DNA of 64,000 nucleotides from Endothia cerciana (GCA_026119935.1 JALRMH010000001.1:186001-250000), one strand, 5' to 3'. Counted from the stretch's first letter, positions 32,605 to 45,263 are shown. Program-made: numbers and translations. The notes: generated from the letters alone by a model not told the origin.

Positions 32605-33145
32605 TCACGTGCACATCGCAAGGCCCGCAGCGGCACCCGCAGCGAGGACCAGTCCAGTTCCCAACGTGACCGCGCCACGACCCGCCCCGCTCGTCGACAC
32701 CGCCCCGCCGGTAGCACTGCTCCCGGAACCCGTCGTCTTCGCGGCCGCAGCGCCCGCGGAGCCGGTCGCAGCCGAGGAGGCCGTGGCTTTGGCACCGCCG
32801 GCGCCCTTTGTCTTTGTCGCCTTGGCCGCCCCGGCCCCGGCCCCGGTCGCCCCGGCGGCGGCAGTCTTCGTGGCACCGCCGTCCGTAGCCTTCGAGGCCT
32901 TGTCCTTGGCGCGCGGGAGGAAGGCTAGGAATTGGCCTTGGCCTTGGCCTTGGCCGCGAGCCACGACGGCTCGCTCCTCGTGACCGGCCGCGGGGTTGTG
33001 GAACTATGGAGAGTGTGGTGGTTAGCTCGGGCGCTGCGCTCGAAGTACCCAAGCTGGTCTCTGTGGCTAGCTGGGTAGGGAAGGGACTCACTTGTGCGGA
33101 CACGAGAGCCGCAAGAGGGAGGACGAAGAAAGTTGAGGGCTTCAT
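32605..33145 (-). CDS. small Ala/Gly/Lys-rich GPI-anchored-type protein
   Basis: Two exons (33092-33145 and 32605-33003) flank an 88-nt intron (GTGAGT donor, ATAG acceptor) and join in phase 0 to 150 residues. Exon one is exactly the signal peptide (MKPSTFFVLPLAALVSAQ). The mature protein begins FHNPAAGHEERAVVARG, followed by GQGQGQGQF. The middle is a low-complexity stretch of Ala, Gly, Lys and Thr, and the end is a hydrophobic tail (LGTGLVLAAGAAAGLAMCT) that fits GPI attachment. There are no cysteines except the penultimate residue region. It is probably a disordered wall or membrane-anchored protein; no function is known. Signal-peptide exons cut off by a first intron are common in this class. 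Confidence 0.72.
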
Positions 33146-35294
33146 TGTGTCGTGTTATTAAAGGCCGCCTGTGCCGAATTTATTGGTCGATGAAGAAACA
33201 AGAAAGAAGATACTCCTTTCCTGGATACAAACTAGAAGAATGGAAGACGACTTTGAAATATAACGATGAGAAATATACGCTGTATGTTGACCGATGCAAG
33301 TTCTGCAACGAGACAGGTTCGAGACTGGATCGTCGTCCACGATCTTTATATTCTGTCTTGTCAGGCCCGACTCGTCTCGTCTGGACAGGACATGCCCACT
33401 CGCCCACGTTCCGATGCCATCGTGGCAGGTGGCGAGACCCCAGAACAGACGCTCCCTAGCAGAATTCCACCACACCTTGCCCAAGACTTGTTAAGCGGCT
33501 TCAGTATCTCGGCTCCGCAACTTAGATGGCTATTTTTGGTGGCTGCCCAGGTGTCAATGGCTTGAGGTGGACTTAGCAATGCGCAACCTCAGCTCTCCAT
33601 CTCCAGTGGGACGATATCTCAGACGAAACTGAACAGAACACGTGCGACTTGACAAGAGCAGTAACGATCGTGGCCGGAGTAATGCCGCGCGGAGCCTCTC
33701 CGAACGTGAAGTGCCCCACTAGCAAGCCAAAAGGGGAGGTTGGGTCGGTGGGAGAAGCCCAAGACCACCGTTGTCAAATGCGGCATTTGGTGGACGTTGT
33801 GTGTCAAAAATAGGTCCTGTAACTTGTGTCGGTCGAGGCCGTGACCAGGCTCAGACAACCCGATACACTCCAGCGGGGCATACCCCTGGCAGGTCCTCAG
33901 CCTTGCCAAGGCTCGAGGATCAGATTTTACCATGGCCATGGGTCGTCCCGGGAAGGGTAAATATAAGCTTCAACGAGTGATTGGATAAATGTTATTTACG
34001 TCGTCGCTGCCGGGTGATCGACCGTGAGGACCCATTTTGTTGCTTCCAGTATCTCCTTCAAAATTTTCGCGACACGTACGGCTCGACTTACCGCTTGCCC
34101 TCTGCTCTTGCGTTCACCACAACTTTCGACTCTTGCCTTCACCGGGATATCCGAATTATGCATGATGTGCTTCCAAAGATAACTATGAGCCCGGGTTCCA
34201 CAATATTGCCCCGGCACGCAAGCTATTTCTCGTCTCCATGTTTGAAGCCAATTCTTGCCCCTATATGTAGTTTCACCCCAAATTGCACGCCTGCTGTCTA
34301 GCATGCGGTGAAATAGCTCATATATGAGACAAGCAATGCGTTCGGATAGGAGTAGAGCAAAACCTCTGGCTCCAACGAGCAGATTCCTGAATAGAGCAGC
34401 ACCAGTCCGAATCACAAATGATATTGTGACGAAACGATCCGTACACAGGACCATGCTTAGATGTCCAACGTCCACGCAGCAGCATACTCGGTAGGAATAA
34501 TCAAAGGTCGAGCCCGCCCGGGCGGAGGTCTTCACACCTCGAAAGTGAACTAGACAGTCAACGCGCCGCACTGCCACACTGCCACACTGCCACACTGCTG
34601 GAAAGGAACTTCAAGAGGACTTGTCATCGGGTGCTCCCGCACACACAATAATCCAAGTAATCCAGCGTTTGGATTATTGAAGCGCATTCTGGTAATGTCA
34701 AGTGGAATACCGAAACCGAAACCTGAGTTACAAGACGGTAATTTTTCGAAGGTGGCCCTGGCCATGGGAAGGGATGGGAGGAAACCGGAGAGTGCCGGGG
34801 TTTAGGGTCGAAATTGAGGAGGACGAAACGCCTGGAGATTGTTCGGCCTCGCCCTTTGGACAAAGTGTCAAACAGCCTTCCTCGAGGATCGTCGAGTTTG
34901 AGAAGTCCCGAGGGTACGGTCTCGTCGAGCAATACGAGAATGCCGCGGAATAGAATTGAAGTAACTGTGGATTCACCCCATTCATCACTATCTTTAGCCT
35001 TCACCACCTTCACTACATCTTGAAGGTATTCACTCTTTGCTGGCCCCCATTCAAGAGAGGATAGGATTCACTGTAAGGTCAGAGGCTATATCTAGCCACT
35101 CTCTGATCCCTTTACGATAGTTAGACTTCTACTCTTCTAGACAGACCCCAATACGAATAGAAACGATAATGTCTCCAGATGCAGTACTGCTTCGATCGTG
35201 AAGAGAGACCTACCAACAGTAACACTATTAAATGAGCTCACAACAGCATTTGATTCCAAATAATACCTAAGCGAAACGTGCGCCACCAACGGAT
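33146..35294. other. intergenic region
   Basis: No gene is supported in 2.1 kb. A 199-codon minus-strand open frame (33996-34595) has no recognisable features and runs into a tandem repeat. The right end should hold the 3' untranslated region of MSH5. Confidence 0.45.
34568..34599. repeat. CACTGCCA eight-base tandem repeat
   Basis: CACTGCCA is repeated about three and a half times in noncoding DNA. Confidence 0.8.
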
Positions 35295-38200
35295 TCACTC
35301 GTCCACAGAGCTCGAACCGCTGAGGACCTCTTGCAACTGTGCCCTGATCGGTTTTGAGTCATCCCGCGCCTTGTCTTTTCGTCCTGAAGACGGAAACGAG
35401 AAGTCCATCTCGAGGAATTTACGGGCGACGAGTTCTGCCTCCTCAAGCCTCTCCGTCTCCTGCTCCGACAGCTGAGCACAAGCAGCTCGTACATCCTCGT
35501 TCCGAGCTAGCAGGAGAGCGATTGCATCCGCCCTCTGCACGACCGCCTCATCGACGCCATTCATCGCCGCACATCGGCTCCCGAAGCTGGATGTGCACCG
35601 GCCAGGCGTTAGACGAAAGAGATACGTGACCTGGTCCTCCTTGTTGTCGGCTTCAAGATCGATCCGAACGTCCATGTGAGCGAGGGCAAGTTTTGCTTTG
35701 TCGTTGAGGAAGTCGTGTTCGAAGATCTCGTGGAAATGGGTGGCGGCTAAAACCTTGGGCGCCTCGTCACCAAGGCTGAGGAAATGGTCGAGAAGGGCTG
35801 TAACCAGGCCAGCACCATCCATAGAGTTGGTGCCCTTCCCAAATTCGTCAATGAGGATGAGACTTCGGCGAGTGGCGAAGTTGATGGAGAATGCAGCCTG
35901 CTTCAAGTCGATCGCGAAAGCACTCTCATTGCGTGAGACGCTCTCCCGTGTAGCGATTCGGGTGAGGAGGCGATCAGTCAGGCCAATGCAAGCATGATCC
36001 GCGGGCACAAAGCTTCCGATGTGGGCAAGAAACACTATAAGCGCGACTTGTTTCAGGTAGACACTCTTGCCCGAATGATTGGGCCCCGTCATGACCATGA
36101 CATTTGGGAGTTCTCCCGTGTCGTCTGCAACGACACTGTCGTCCTCTTCGTTCCCACCGCTGCCACCAAGAAGAAGTGTATCATTTGCGATGAATGAGGG
36201 CACAACGAGTTCCTGCAGAATATGACGGCCCTCTTGTATCTGAATGACGTTTGCAGAGGTCATAAGCGGTGCTGTCAACTTGTACTTGTCTGCCCCGAGA
36301 GAAAGGGCAAGGAGACTGTCAAGCTCGCCGCAGATATCAGACGCAGTGATCAAGGCCTCTTCGTGATGGAGAATCTTGACGCTCAGCTCATAGGCGATTT
36401 CGATTTCCTTGTCTGCAGTCCGTGGTTAACTATGACGGTCTGATTTGTAAGTCAGGGAGAGACTCGCCAACAATCATGCAGTACAGATCTCCATACTGTC
36501 TATCCAGCTCTCTCATGCGCCGGTTCTTGTAGTAGATATCCGCATCCGTCACGAACATGCTCTCCCAAACATCATCGTCATGCCCTTCACCTTCGTATTT
36601 GCCATGTCCTGTCTCAGGGTCGAGGGTCACAACAGTAAGAAACCCAATTTGAGGATAGAAGATACAGTTCTTCACATATGGCTGGCCCCACTCAGGAATT
36701 TCTGCGATCATATGGGCGGCGACTTCGTTCAGGAAGTGTTCGAGACCATCATAATTGCGCTTCAATTCATCTAGCTCCAGGTCGATGTTGGGCAAGACAC
36801 AGGTCCTGCGAGTTTCTTTGGACTGCGGGAAGTCGATAGTGGTGGCAATGAGCTCACCGACTTGTCTAAGCTCGTCCGATGAGATGCCGTCAAGTACCTG
36901 TGTTCGTGCGTTGAGTTTGAGCAATGGAGAAGAAATCAATTCAGCTCACCATTGACGTGATGGCAAGTGTTTCTGCCCCTTGAACTTTGTGTACCGCTTC
37001 GCGCAGCTCGATCGTATAAGCCGAAAAAGCCTGCAGTGTTGCCCAGGTGCTCCGCGCCGCCGGGCCTTGCCCTCCTGCCAAGTTGGCTCCCTTTTTTAGT
37101 TGCATGAGATAGGTCTTGATGTTTTTGATCTTGCGAAGGATTTTGCAGATATGACTTATATCGGCATTGTTCTCTGCCCGTAAGAAGACGGAGATGGTGC
37201 GTTGCCGCTCGTGAATCAAGTCCATGTCGGTACTTGGGCGCAGAAACATTTGGCGGAGTTTCGATTTGCCTTGCGCAGTATGGGCCAAGACATGAAAGAG
37301 ACCATACACGGAAAGACTCTCCTTGACCCCTGACTTAGACCTGTCAGGCCCCTGGTTCATATGGTTTGGATGATTCTCGGATCCGAGAATCTGCAGAGAC
37401 GCCAAAGCGTCGGCGTTGATAAACATCGCGTTGGAGAGCGTGAACATCTCGATCGAGCGAACACGGAAGGCGAATGTCGCATCCGGGTCATTTAGAAGAT
37501 GGTCTGAAGCTCGCCTGCGTTGTACGTCGCTGAGGACTGCCCCAGCGCAACCAACCTGGTGCGATCGTCAGAGACCCTCGAGCCCATAGGGTGGCTGACA
37601 CTCACAGAGAAGCGACTGTCCAAATTGACAAAAGTAGCGAGCCTGATGAGCCCTGCATGTCTAAGACTGCTTGATTGCTCGCCTGCTGCACCGTCTGCTT
37701 CCTCTTCGGCCACCGTGTTGAAATACATGGTCCTCGAGCCCAGAGCGTCCATGTTGAGATTCATGAGATGGCTCTTGGCGCTCTCGTAGTTGAACGCCGA
37801 AGAGCCCAGTGTGCGTAGTATATAGGCACCGCGAAAGTCTCCTACGAGGCATGTCAGCTCGATCATAATGATAGGGGTCAGGTCTAGTACCCTGGTGATT
37901 ATTGCCTCGGTTCCCTTCAAAGTCCTGAGCTCCAGCTTCGAGGAACTCAACCAGCCTATCGGGACTACGGAGAGAGATAAGGACGGTAGTTGGTTCCACT
38001 CGCAGCAGAAGAGTTTCCACGAACTCGATGCCGGCCATTGGTATATCCTCTTGGAGGAACAGTGCCTCGTTAGCAGCGACGTAGTAGGCGCAACCCACCG
38101 TTCCATTGTCTTTCATGTCGATGGCCATGATAATCTCGTCCAGCCCCTCAGGTTCGTCGTCTTCTGGATGTCCGATCGAACCGGGACCTGCCTGGCTGTC

Positions 38201-38566
38201 TCCATGATGATTTGCCCGCGGGAGTGATGATGTTGCTGCTGAAGACCTCGGTGGGAGAGACAATCGCCCTGATCTGGCCTGTGGATACGCAGGCAATGAT
38301 GGCGTAGAGCGCAGAGAGGCGATGGAGGCCGGATGTGGGTGAGACGGCCCAAGACACCTGTTCAGTTCCTGTCTCGAATGTGGTGCTGCCGCTGGGGAGG
38401 AGAAGGTTGGTGGCGAGGGACGCACAGGAGTACGAGTCACATTGATCGACCTGCTGCTCCCACGTCCTGGACCACTTCGAGCCATCGGAGACGTTGACAC
38501 GAAAGATGCGACAGACGGTATCCGCGTGGCCGGGATTGGTCGTCTGTTGCTTCCTCGAGACGACAT
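35295..38566 (-). CDS. MSH5: meiotic MutS homologue MSH5
   Basis: With MSH4 this ATPase forms the MutS-gamma clamp that stabilises recombination intermediates for crossing over in meiosis. Five exons (37891-38566, 37606-37841, 36950-37555, 36468-36897 and 35295-36412) join in phase to 1021 residues. Residues 1-140 are disordered; then LDEIIMAIDMKDNGTVGCAY starts the MutS core. The ATPase shows Walker A TGPNHSGKSVYLKQ (near 758), SRNESAFAIDL, Walker B LILIDEFGKGTN (near 834) and the ATHFHEIFE loop. The sequence GSFVPADHACIG after Walker A and the lack of a mismatch-binding domain fit MSH5 rather than MSH2, 3 or 6. Introns are 49, 50, 52 and 55 nt. The last (36413-36467) must use a GC donor (GCGAGT) so that CMIVDKEIEIAYEL is read through; with GT donors the frame fails or gives a 32-nt intron. 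The start is taken at 38566 (MSSRGSNRRP). Confidence 0.95.
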
Positions 38567-39155
38567 GCTTACAAGGTCGCCTATCAAAAAAGCATACAAT
38601 CTAGATCACGGTGGGATCAAGGGACAACAACACGATAACAAAAGAAGACAATACAAAAAAATGTCGGACGATGGAGTTGGAGGTTCAGGCTGCCATTGGA
38701 GTTGTTACGTACTTTACACTATGACATGACTCTTGGAGAGGCGAGAGGGCAGGCATCGAGTGAGGGATAGCCCGTCCCTCAGGGCAGGTACGGATCGGTT
38801 CCTTCCTCAAACAGGCGCACCCGCTATTCCCACCCGAACGACTAACGCACCTCGATTGGACACTGAGATATATCTTCTTCTGAGGCCCGCACGTCTCCTG
38901 AATATATGTCCTTCTCTGAGGATAGTAGGGTAGAACATGCTCGAGGCACGTGGCCGGCGTCGTGGGATAGGCCCTGCCAAGTGGCCGCGTATGCCTGGTG
39001 AAATCTGTAGTATGGGGCTTAGGCCAACCTCTGCCTCAACATTTGACATAGGTATGCACATGGCTTCTCTAGTACCGACCTGGATGGCGCTTGATCGTGT
39101 CCTGGCTGTTCATGTCGCTCGTATCTTCTAGCTGTTTAATTCGGCTCGGCTCAGC
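38567..39155. other. MSH5 upstream region
   Basis: It lies between the MSH5 start and the EMC5 stop on the same strand. No gene is seen; it should contain the MSH5 promoter. Confidence 0.5.
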
Positions 39156-39637
39156 TCAGGACTCCCCCCCAGTCCGTACCCACTCAGCAAACTCCTTCCT
39201 CTGGGACCGGATATCCACGAAGCCAGGTCTCATTTCCAGGACCCGAAAGGGATTGCCAACGAAATCCTTCTCGACCTCGCCATTGCTCTTCAGGAAACCC
39301 TGCTCGCCCTCGCGCTCGACCTTGCCCGCCCACACCCGCCACTGGACTGGCCGCAGCTTGGGCGTGCCCGCCACCAGCCCGAGAACCGTGATGAAGAGGC
39401 CCACGACTGTCTCGACGGAGATGTCTACCGGCAGCGAGGTGGAGGGCTGTGTGTTGTGGAGGGCTGCGCTGGTGGCTCGAAGGGACTGAAGCGCCGAGTG
39501 CTCCTGGGCGGAGTAGCAGCTGTTCGGGAGTTCGTCAGCTTGGGGGGACAAGCGCATTGCATGGTTTATGGTAGAACATACGCATGTGCCACTAGCACAA
39601 GACCAAGCGTCGTTATGGTATTCGAAATCCACGTCAT
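39156..39637 (-). CDS. EMC5: ER membrane protein complex subunit 5 (EMC5/MMgT)
   Basis: Two exons (39582-39637 and 39156-39519) with a 62-nt intron (GTATGT, GCTGAC branch point, ACAG) join in phase to 139 residues, the normal size of the family. The first membrane helix is ISNTITTLGLVLVAHA. The second is VETVVGLFITVLGLVAG, followed by the family signature TPKLRPVQWRVWAGKVEREG. The C-terminus (NPFRVLEMRPGFVDIRSQRK) is cytosolic and conserved in fungi. EMC5 sits in the ER insertase complex that helps insert tail-anchored and multi-pass membrane proteins. Family members were first reported as membrane magnesium transporters. Confidence 0.95.
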
Positions 39638-40447
39638 GTTGGGCTTTGGACACGTCGAAGTTAATCTGGTGACCGGCGACTTGGTGTTTGGCGTTGGTAC
39701 TGTGGAGCTGTAAGCTGTGTCGCTACTGCCACCGCGGAAAGGAGAGCTCGGGCCACCCCCATTCCACAATATGTGGGTATGCAATTATCGGGGAGGCGGC
39801 CGACCTCATCTCTGGAGACGTGGCTGGCTTTCGGGCGGAATGATTTCCACCCATGTGTATTCTTCTCAATCCAACGGCCTCCGTTCGCAGCCTGAATACG
39901 TTTCAGGGAGCGTACCCTTTCATATCAGGTACTTACTTCCTGCCTGTCTCCTGCTCTGAACATTTGGACCGCCAGGCCCTGAATCCCCACCATACCAACA
40001 ATAGCATTGTTCAGCCTCGAGTCCTCACCTTCGCAGCCATAAGTGGAAGCCACACAATGCTCAGCTTCAGCGGCCCCACGATGCGCATTGACGCAGAGAA
40101 ATCAGCGTCCCTGGTATGATTTCATGAATCAGGGCGTCAGCATCACAGTGAAGATCTCATCCGAGGGATTTCGACAAGAGAGTAAAGTTAAGAATCTATT
40201 ATGCGTATCACGAAAGCCTCCAACTCCTTTTCCCATTCATCACCCGGAGCCTCGTGCATTACACATGGGGTCCTGGAACTCTATCATCATGACCATTGAC
40301 TATCTTGCTAACGCCAGACCCAGTGCCTCCATTCTTGACGCCAGACGACTTGCCTTTTCGGCCACAATGTCCACACAATAATGGAAACGAAACTCAACTG
40401 AAGACAGAACTGTGAGAACCAATACAATCAAAACCGCGCCCGTCATA
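39638..40447. other. intergenic region
   Basis: EMC5 promoter and 3' end of the HMG-box gene; no gene is seen. Confidence 0.5.
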
Positions 40448-42252
40448 TCAGTCCTGTGCGGTGTATGTCTCCGGCAGACAGGGATCGTTCACTGCGTAAG
40501 GCTGAGACAGCGATGGGTCCACACTCCAGTCATCGTAGTGTTCACCCGCCTGTCCCTCATCAAGGGGCTGGATGTCCCAGCTCTCATCATTGCCTCTCGG
40601 CAACTGTTGTGCCTGCTGATCTTGCAGCAAGTTCTCGGCGCTGAACTCGCTCGCCAGCCCGTCACACACAGCTTGTTGCATACCAGCATCATTGAAGTTG
40701 AAGTCGAGTCCTGTGTTCTCGATGGCGTGGTCAGGGAAATTCAACGGATTGCTGGCGTCGAACGAGTTGTCGTTCACGGGGTATATCCCAGTATCGACAT
40801 GGCCACCCTGCATGAAGTGTGCGGGCGGGGGGCTGTGCTCCAGACCATGATGCTGTGAAGTGGGCACGTACGGATCCATCAGGCCCTGCTGCAGTGGCTG
40901 ATGGTATGGATTGCCTGGAGACGGCGTTTTGTGGTACGAGACGTCCTCCACTGCATACCCGCGCTGTTGATAGTGCGCGTTCGCCATGGAATTGGACGAC
41001 AGGTATTGACCAGACTGGCCAAGGGCCATAGAGCCATATGGTGCTGGCATATGCTTGTTGGGATTGGAGTATCCATACGACGACAACATCGCGCGTGGGT
41101 GCATCATCTGCTGATGCTGTGGATACTGCGGTGGTGGCTGGTAGTATCCTTGATGGTCCGCATACAGATCGTGTTCCGGTATGGGCGTTCCTGTCAGCGA
41201 GCGGCCCCTCTTGCCTCTCTGGCCGTCTTCCCACTCGTACATCTCGAGATCTAAAGCCCCGTCGATCGAGTCGCGCTTGCGCTTCTGGTTCTTAGGCTTG
41301 GCGGGAGTGAACTTGTAACCAGGATGGGCTTTCTGGTGGTTCGCGCGCTCCAGCTTTGCCCACTCGGCGAACTGTGCTCTGATGTGGTCCGGTTCTTGGT
41401 CCCAGCTGGCACCACAGACCTTGGACACGACTTGATGGTTGTTGTGTTCGCAGTACGCTTTGGTATGGTTCTGGAACGCCTTTCGGTACAGCATGAACGA
41501 GTTCATGGGCCGCTTGATCTTGCCAGGTTGTTTGCGGTCGGTATCAATCTCCTTCCTGCGCGCTTCGGCCGATCGATTGATATATGCCTCGATCTCCAAC
41601 ATGGACTTTTTCCATTCCTCCCCCATCTCGCTCAGGGGCTTCTCGAGATACACCTTGTCCTTATCCGACTTGTCGCGACCCTTCTTTCTCTTTGGCTTCT
41701 GGACACGACTCTTCGATGCGAGTGGCCTCGAGACGGCTGCTGGCCTCGGGATTGCGCCGTTTCGCAGGCTGAGCATGTCGGACCGCTGCGAGGGCGACGA
41801 CGCCGGGGTGTTGTATGGTGGCTGAATCATGCGACTGTGAGCAAAGGGGTCATTCACTCAAGATCGGAAGGACTCACCTCATCTGGTGACGGATAGACGC
41901 CGTCGTGAGAGTCATACATGAGCTGACTCTGATACGTGTAGTCATTCCCGTACGCTTGTTGTTGCTGCTGTGGTGGGAGACCATACTGCGTGGGGTGAGG
42001 ATTCACGGCGCCATGGGGTGCAGGAGTTGACATCCCTGAGTCGGGTTGAGAAGGGCTGCGGACACTGGTTGCTTCGATCGCAGCGTGCTCGCGAGGGTAG
42101 GAGGTCGCGTTGTTGTGGTGTACCAGCTCATCGAAGCCCTGCGGAAGCTGTCCGTCATTGGATGATGCTGTTGGCGAGAGAGGCAGACTGGCGGCAGGGT
42201 CCATCTTCTCGTATTTGATCTGAAATGGAAGCAGATGAGTGGCCTGTGCCAT
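40448..42252 (-). CDS. HMG-box transcription factor, FMF-1/Ste11-like
   Basis: Two exons (41878-42252 and 40448-41821) join in phase 0 to 582 residues. The 56-nt intron has GTGAGT, a GCTCAC branch point and the acceptor ATTCAG; a nearer CACAG would break the frame. The HMG box spans about residues 227-298 (KIKRPMNSFMLYRKAFQNHT, NNHQVVSKVCGASW, KLERANHQKAHPGYKF). It belongs to the sequence-specific MATA-HMG class. The N-x-H-Q-V-V-S core and the basic stretch KPKNQKRKR after the box match the group of Neurospora fmf-1, Podospora PaHMG5 and fission yeast Ste11, regulators of mating-type and pheromone genes. A basic segment (KPKRKKGRDKSDKDK) precedes the box, and the C-terminal 280 residues are Gln/Pro/Tyr-rich, as in an activation domain. 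Orthology is from memory of the family. Confidence 0.88.
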
Positions 42253-45222
42253 GGCTTTCGCTAAGCCCGGCTCTTCAGATGACCTGCGGAGGCTGAGATG
42301 GATGACCTAGTCGGTCGCTCCAGAGCTGCCAGGCGTTGAAAGCCTGAGGTGCCAGAAGGAAGGAGAGAGGTCCGAGATGGGTATGTGAAGTGGGTGACCG
42401 ACGACAACCACTTGCCCAGACTCTCTCCCAAGACTTGCTTGTCAGAGTCAAGACGAGATGGGCCTGTTTGATAAGTCGTTGGAAGCTTGACCCAAGTTCC
42501 CTGTGACCCTGGACGGTGCCCAGACCTCAGCAGCTGGGGCAGGGCTTGAAAGGGCAGGGGATGGACTCTTAAACAGTCCGAGACGCCCGGTCTTCTGGAA
42601 GCTCTCTGTTGACTGACTGGTCCGATTCCTGGTTTCGTGGCAAGTGCTGCAGCAGGGTGTATTTGCTGTGCTATCCTGGTGTTGGCTTCTGGGTTCTGGG
42701 GTATGCGGCTGGGCCGAGACCATGTCAGGAGTGGTCTGTCTCTTGTCGGGGGAGGCAGCAGCAGGAGAAGCAGCAGGACGCGGCTTCAAATGGTTGGTAG
42801 GGACCTGTCGCACAAGGCCAAGTGGCAGGGATATACTGCTTTGCCTAAGGATGAGGCGTGACACTGCTGTACTGGAATAGCAGCCTTAGCCTTGTGTGTT
42901 GACCACTGAGATGGCTTCATCCACACCTGCCTTGGTTCCTGGAAGGCTGCTTCACGTGTCCTCAAAGCCTAGTTTGGTTTATTTTTGTTTCTTTGTCCGT
43001 TCGCGTGTACGTACTTTTGGCCCTGGGGTACGGGACCCGGGAGGAGCTTGGGCAAAATGTCACTGTGGTGTCTTTGTCGTCAGGGCTTTGTCGCGAAGTC
43101 CTTTCAAACAAGCAAAAGAATAGGGGCTAGTTGAGGACCCTGTATTTGTATGCCCAGTCCGTTTTGGACGACTGCGGTGGTGTGGGAGGGTTGGGTGGAG
43201 GCTAGGTGCTATATGCGGCCATGCCGATTACCGCATTCGGCCAGAGCTCCAGGCCAGTGCCCGCGACCGCGTCCTGCTAACGGTCTGCTGAGGCCAATAA
43301 CCGTATCAAAAGCCTCGGAACTTGCCGCGACACTCCAGGTATTTGTGACCGTCCTCGGGGATCTGGGCTCTTGAATAGCCTGGACGCTCCGTCCCAACCA
43401 TGGCCAGAAGTTCAAGTCACGATGGCGGGGGAATCTGGCAACGGGCTATCCGACCAAGGTCCGGATCCCTGACATCCGGCAGCAAAAGTCTCGTCAGCCC
43501 TTGCAGTGTCGAAGACAGAATTCACTTGAACTCGCTGGTCCGAGCTGCGGCGGAGACATTAGTGCTGCAAACAATCCATGTTGGGCCACAAGCTCGCAGG
43601 AGTTGGGCACGGGACAGCAAGCTCTCGCTCCACCTGTTCACGCATCTGCCCGTCTAGCCTCCCCCAAAGGGCAAGGCTGCTGGATTGGTCCAGCCGGCTC
43701 GCCCGAAATCGATATAGACGGGAAGCCGAAGTGGACGGTGGGAAAGAGGTGGTGACTCGAGCGGGCTAGGCATTACCTGATCGTGGTTGGCCGCCTGCGC
43801 AACGATCCCAAAGCTTGTTGCCTCAAGCTTCCCCCCCCTCCACCCCCCAACGTGTCTCGTGGTTGGCACCCAACAGCTGATCCCGCGGAGCTGAGCCGCG
43901 GCGTGCCGTACGTAGCTGAGACAACACTCTCGCTCAGTGAGGAGAGGTGGAGAGGAGCAACGGCCGACTGGTTGGCTTGCCGCAAACGTACGCGGCTGCC
44001 CATTGGCCCGCGCATAACTTTCCCCTCCCGCATTTCTTTGACGTCAGGAGATCGGCCTAGCCACACTGGACTGGTGACCACCCAGATGCGGATGATGGCC
44101 TAGTCCCCCTTCAGTTAGCCATTCGGCGCGGTTCCGTTGATATGCTGCTCTGGTTCCTTAATTCCGCCCTCCAGCGACGGTACTATGGTATGGCACGGCG
44201 CGAGGCTGCCGGCTCGCGCTCTTGGCTGGACTTGGGACCATCTGGCTGGTGCTCGACAGTTGGACAGCTAGCCTGGTCCACTAGTTCGCTGGCTCATGTG
44301 GCCAAGCCCTGAAGCTGGGATTAGGGCGATCGATCTGTACGCTCTAACGGGTAGCTGCATTAGCGGCTGTCTGTTTGAACAGCAGTAGTACCTCTTAAGG
44401 CCGGGTGTGGGGCCTGCTTGAGAAGGCAGTGAGTTGGAGACGGAGGGTTATCGGAGGATCTGCCTCGAGAGAATGCCGAGCGTGCCCAAGACTCACCTCA
44501 CCTGCTCATAGAGCACATTGCAAGTCGGCGAGGTGGGTGCCCAGGCGGGAGGGACGCACAGGTCCAGGATCCTGCGAGCGAGCGGTATGCAGGTACCGTA
44601 CCTTGCCTCATCTGCCTCGTTCGGCCCTGCTCGGTGCGTCTCGTGTGCAGAGCTGCCGTACTGCTGGCGCTGCACGGCTGCTGAAGCTACGTTTCTACGA
44701 GTGGGCCAGGCCGATACCAGCTTACCTGCTTGCTCGCCTAGATTTATAGCTGCAACTCCTGCTTTCAACACCTCCAAATCAAAGAGCCTTTGGGCTTTGA
44801 TGCGATGCGGCTTCTGGGGGCCAGGTCCAACCGAGATTATGACTTTGACATTTTCCTTTCCCCCCTTCTCGACCTCGCTGTTCACGTCCCATCTCAAAGA
44901 ACCAGGGGGGCCAAACAACCTTCTTCTATCAAAGACGTGTGTGGCGGGTGAGTCCAGCTCCGGCGTCTTTTTGCGCTTCCGCGAGATTGAGAAGGGATGG
45001 CGTGGACGTTTGGTCACAGACTAGCGGCTCGTCTGGGTGGGTCCCCCGATGTCTCTCCTTGCTGCGTGCCCGCCACGGCGTTCCTGTCTCTCCCTCTCTC
45101 TTGTCTCTCCCGTCCTGCTCTGTCTCTCCCCCAGGCGTTCACCGGCATCCCACCTGCCCTACCTGCTTGTCTGAGATCCATGAGTAGTCTAGAAACGCCA
45201 ATAGAGAACTTCGACCAACAGT

Positions 45223-45224
<2 letters not shown>

Positions 45225-45260
<36 letters not shown>
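45225..45260. repeat. (GT)18 microsatellite
   Basis: Thirty-six bases of uninterrupted GT dinucleotide in noncoding DNA. Confidence 0.95.

Positions 45261-45263
<3 letters not shown>

Noticed and set aside
33996..34595. 199-codon minus-strand frame in the MSH5 downstream spacer
   Set aside because: Its N-terminus is made of the CACTGCCA repeat, the rest lacks domains, and the opposite strand is equally open.
36436..36467. 32-nt GT-AG intron in MSH5
   Set aside because: Too short for fungal splicing and it inserts ten residues into a conserved region; the GC-AG solution restores the expected protein.
38148..38357. Second open frame inside the MSH5 first exon that reads YAIIACVSTGQIRAIVSP
   Set aside because: It looked like a spliced exon, but no donor/acceptor pair restores phase with the following conserved core, and the disordered main frame runs straight into that core.
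41834..41877. Nearer acceptor CACAG in the HMG-box gene intron
   Set aside because: It leaves the following exon out of frame; the next CAG twelve bases on is in phase with a well-placed branch point.
44493..45024. Overlapping open frames of 174 and 168 codons on opposite strands
   Set aside because: Neither shows protein-like features; mutual openness points to composition only.
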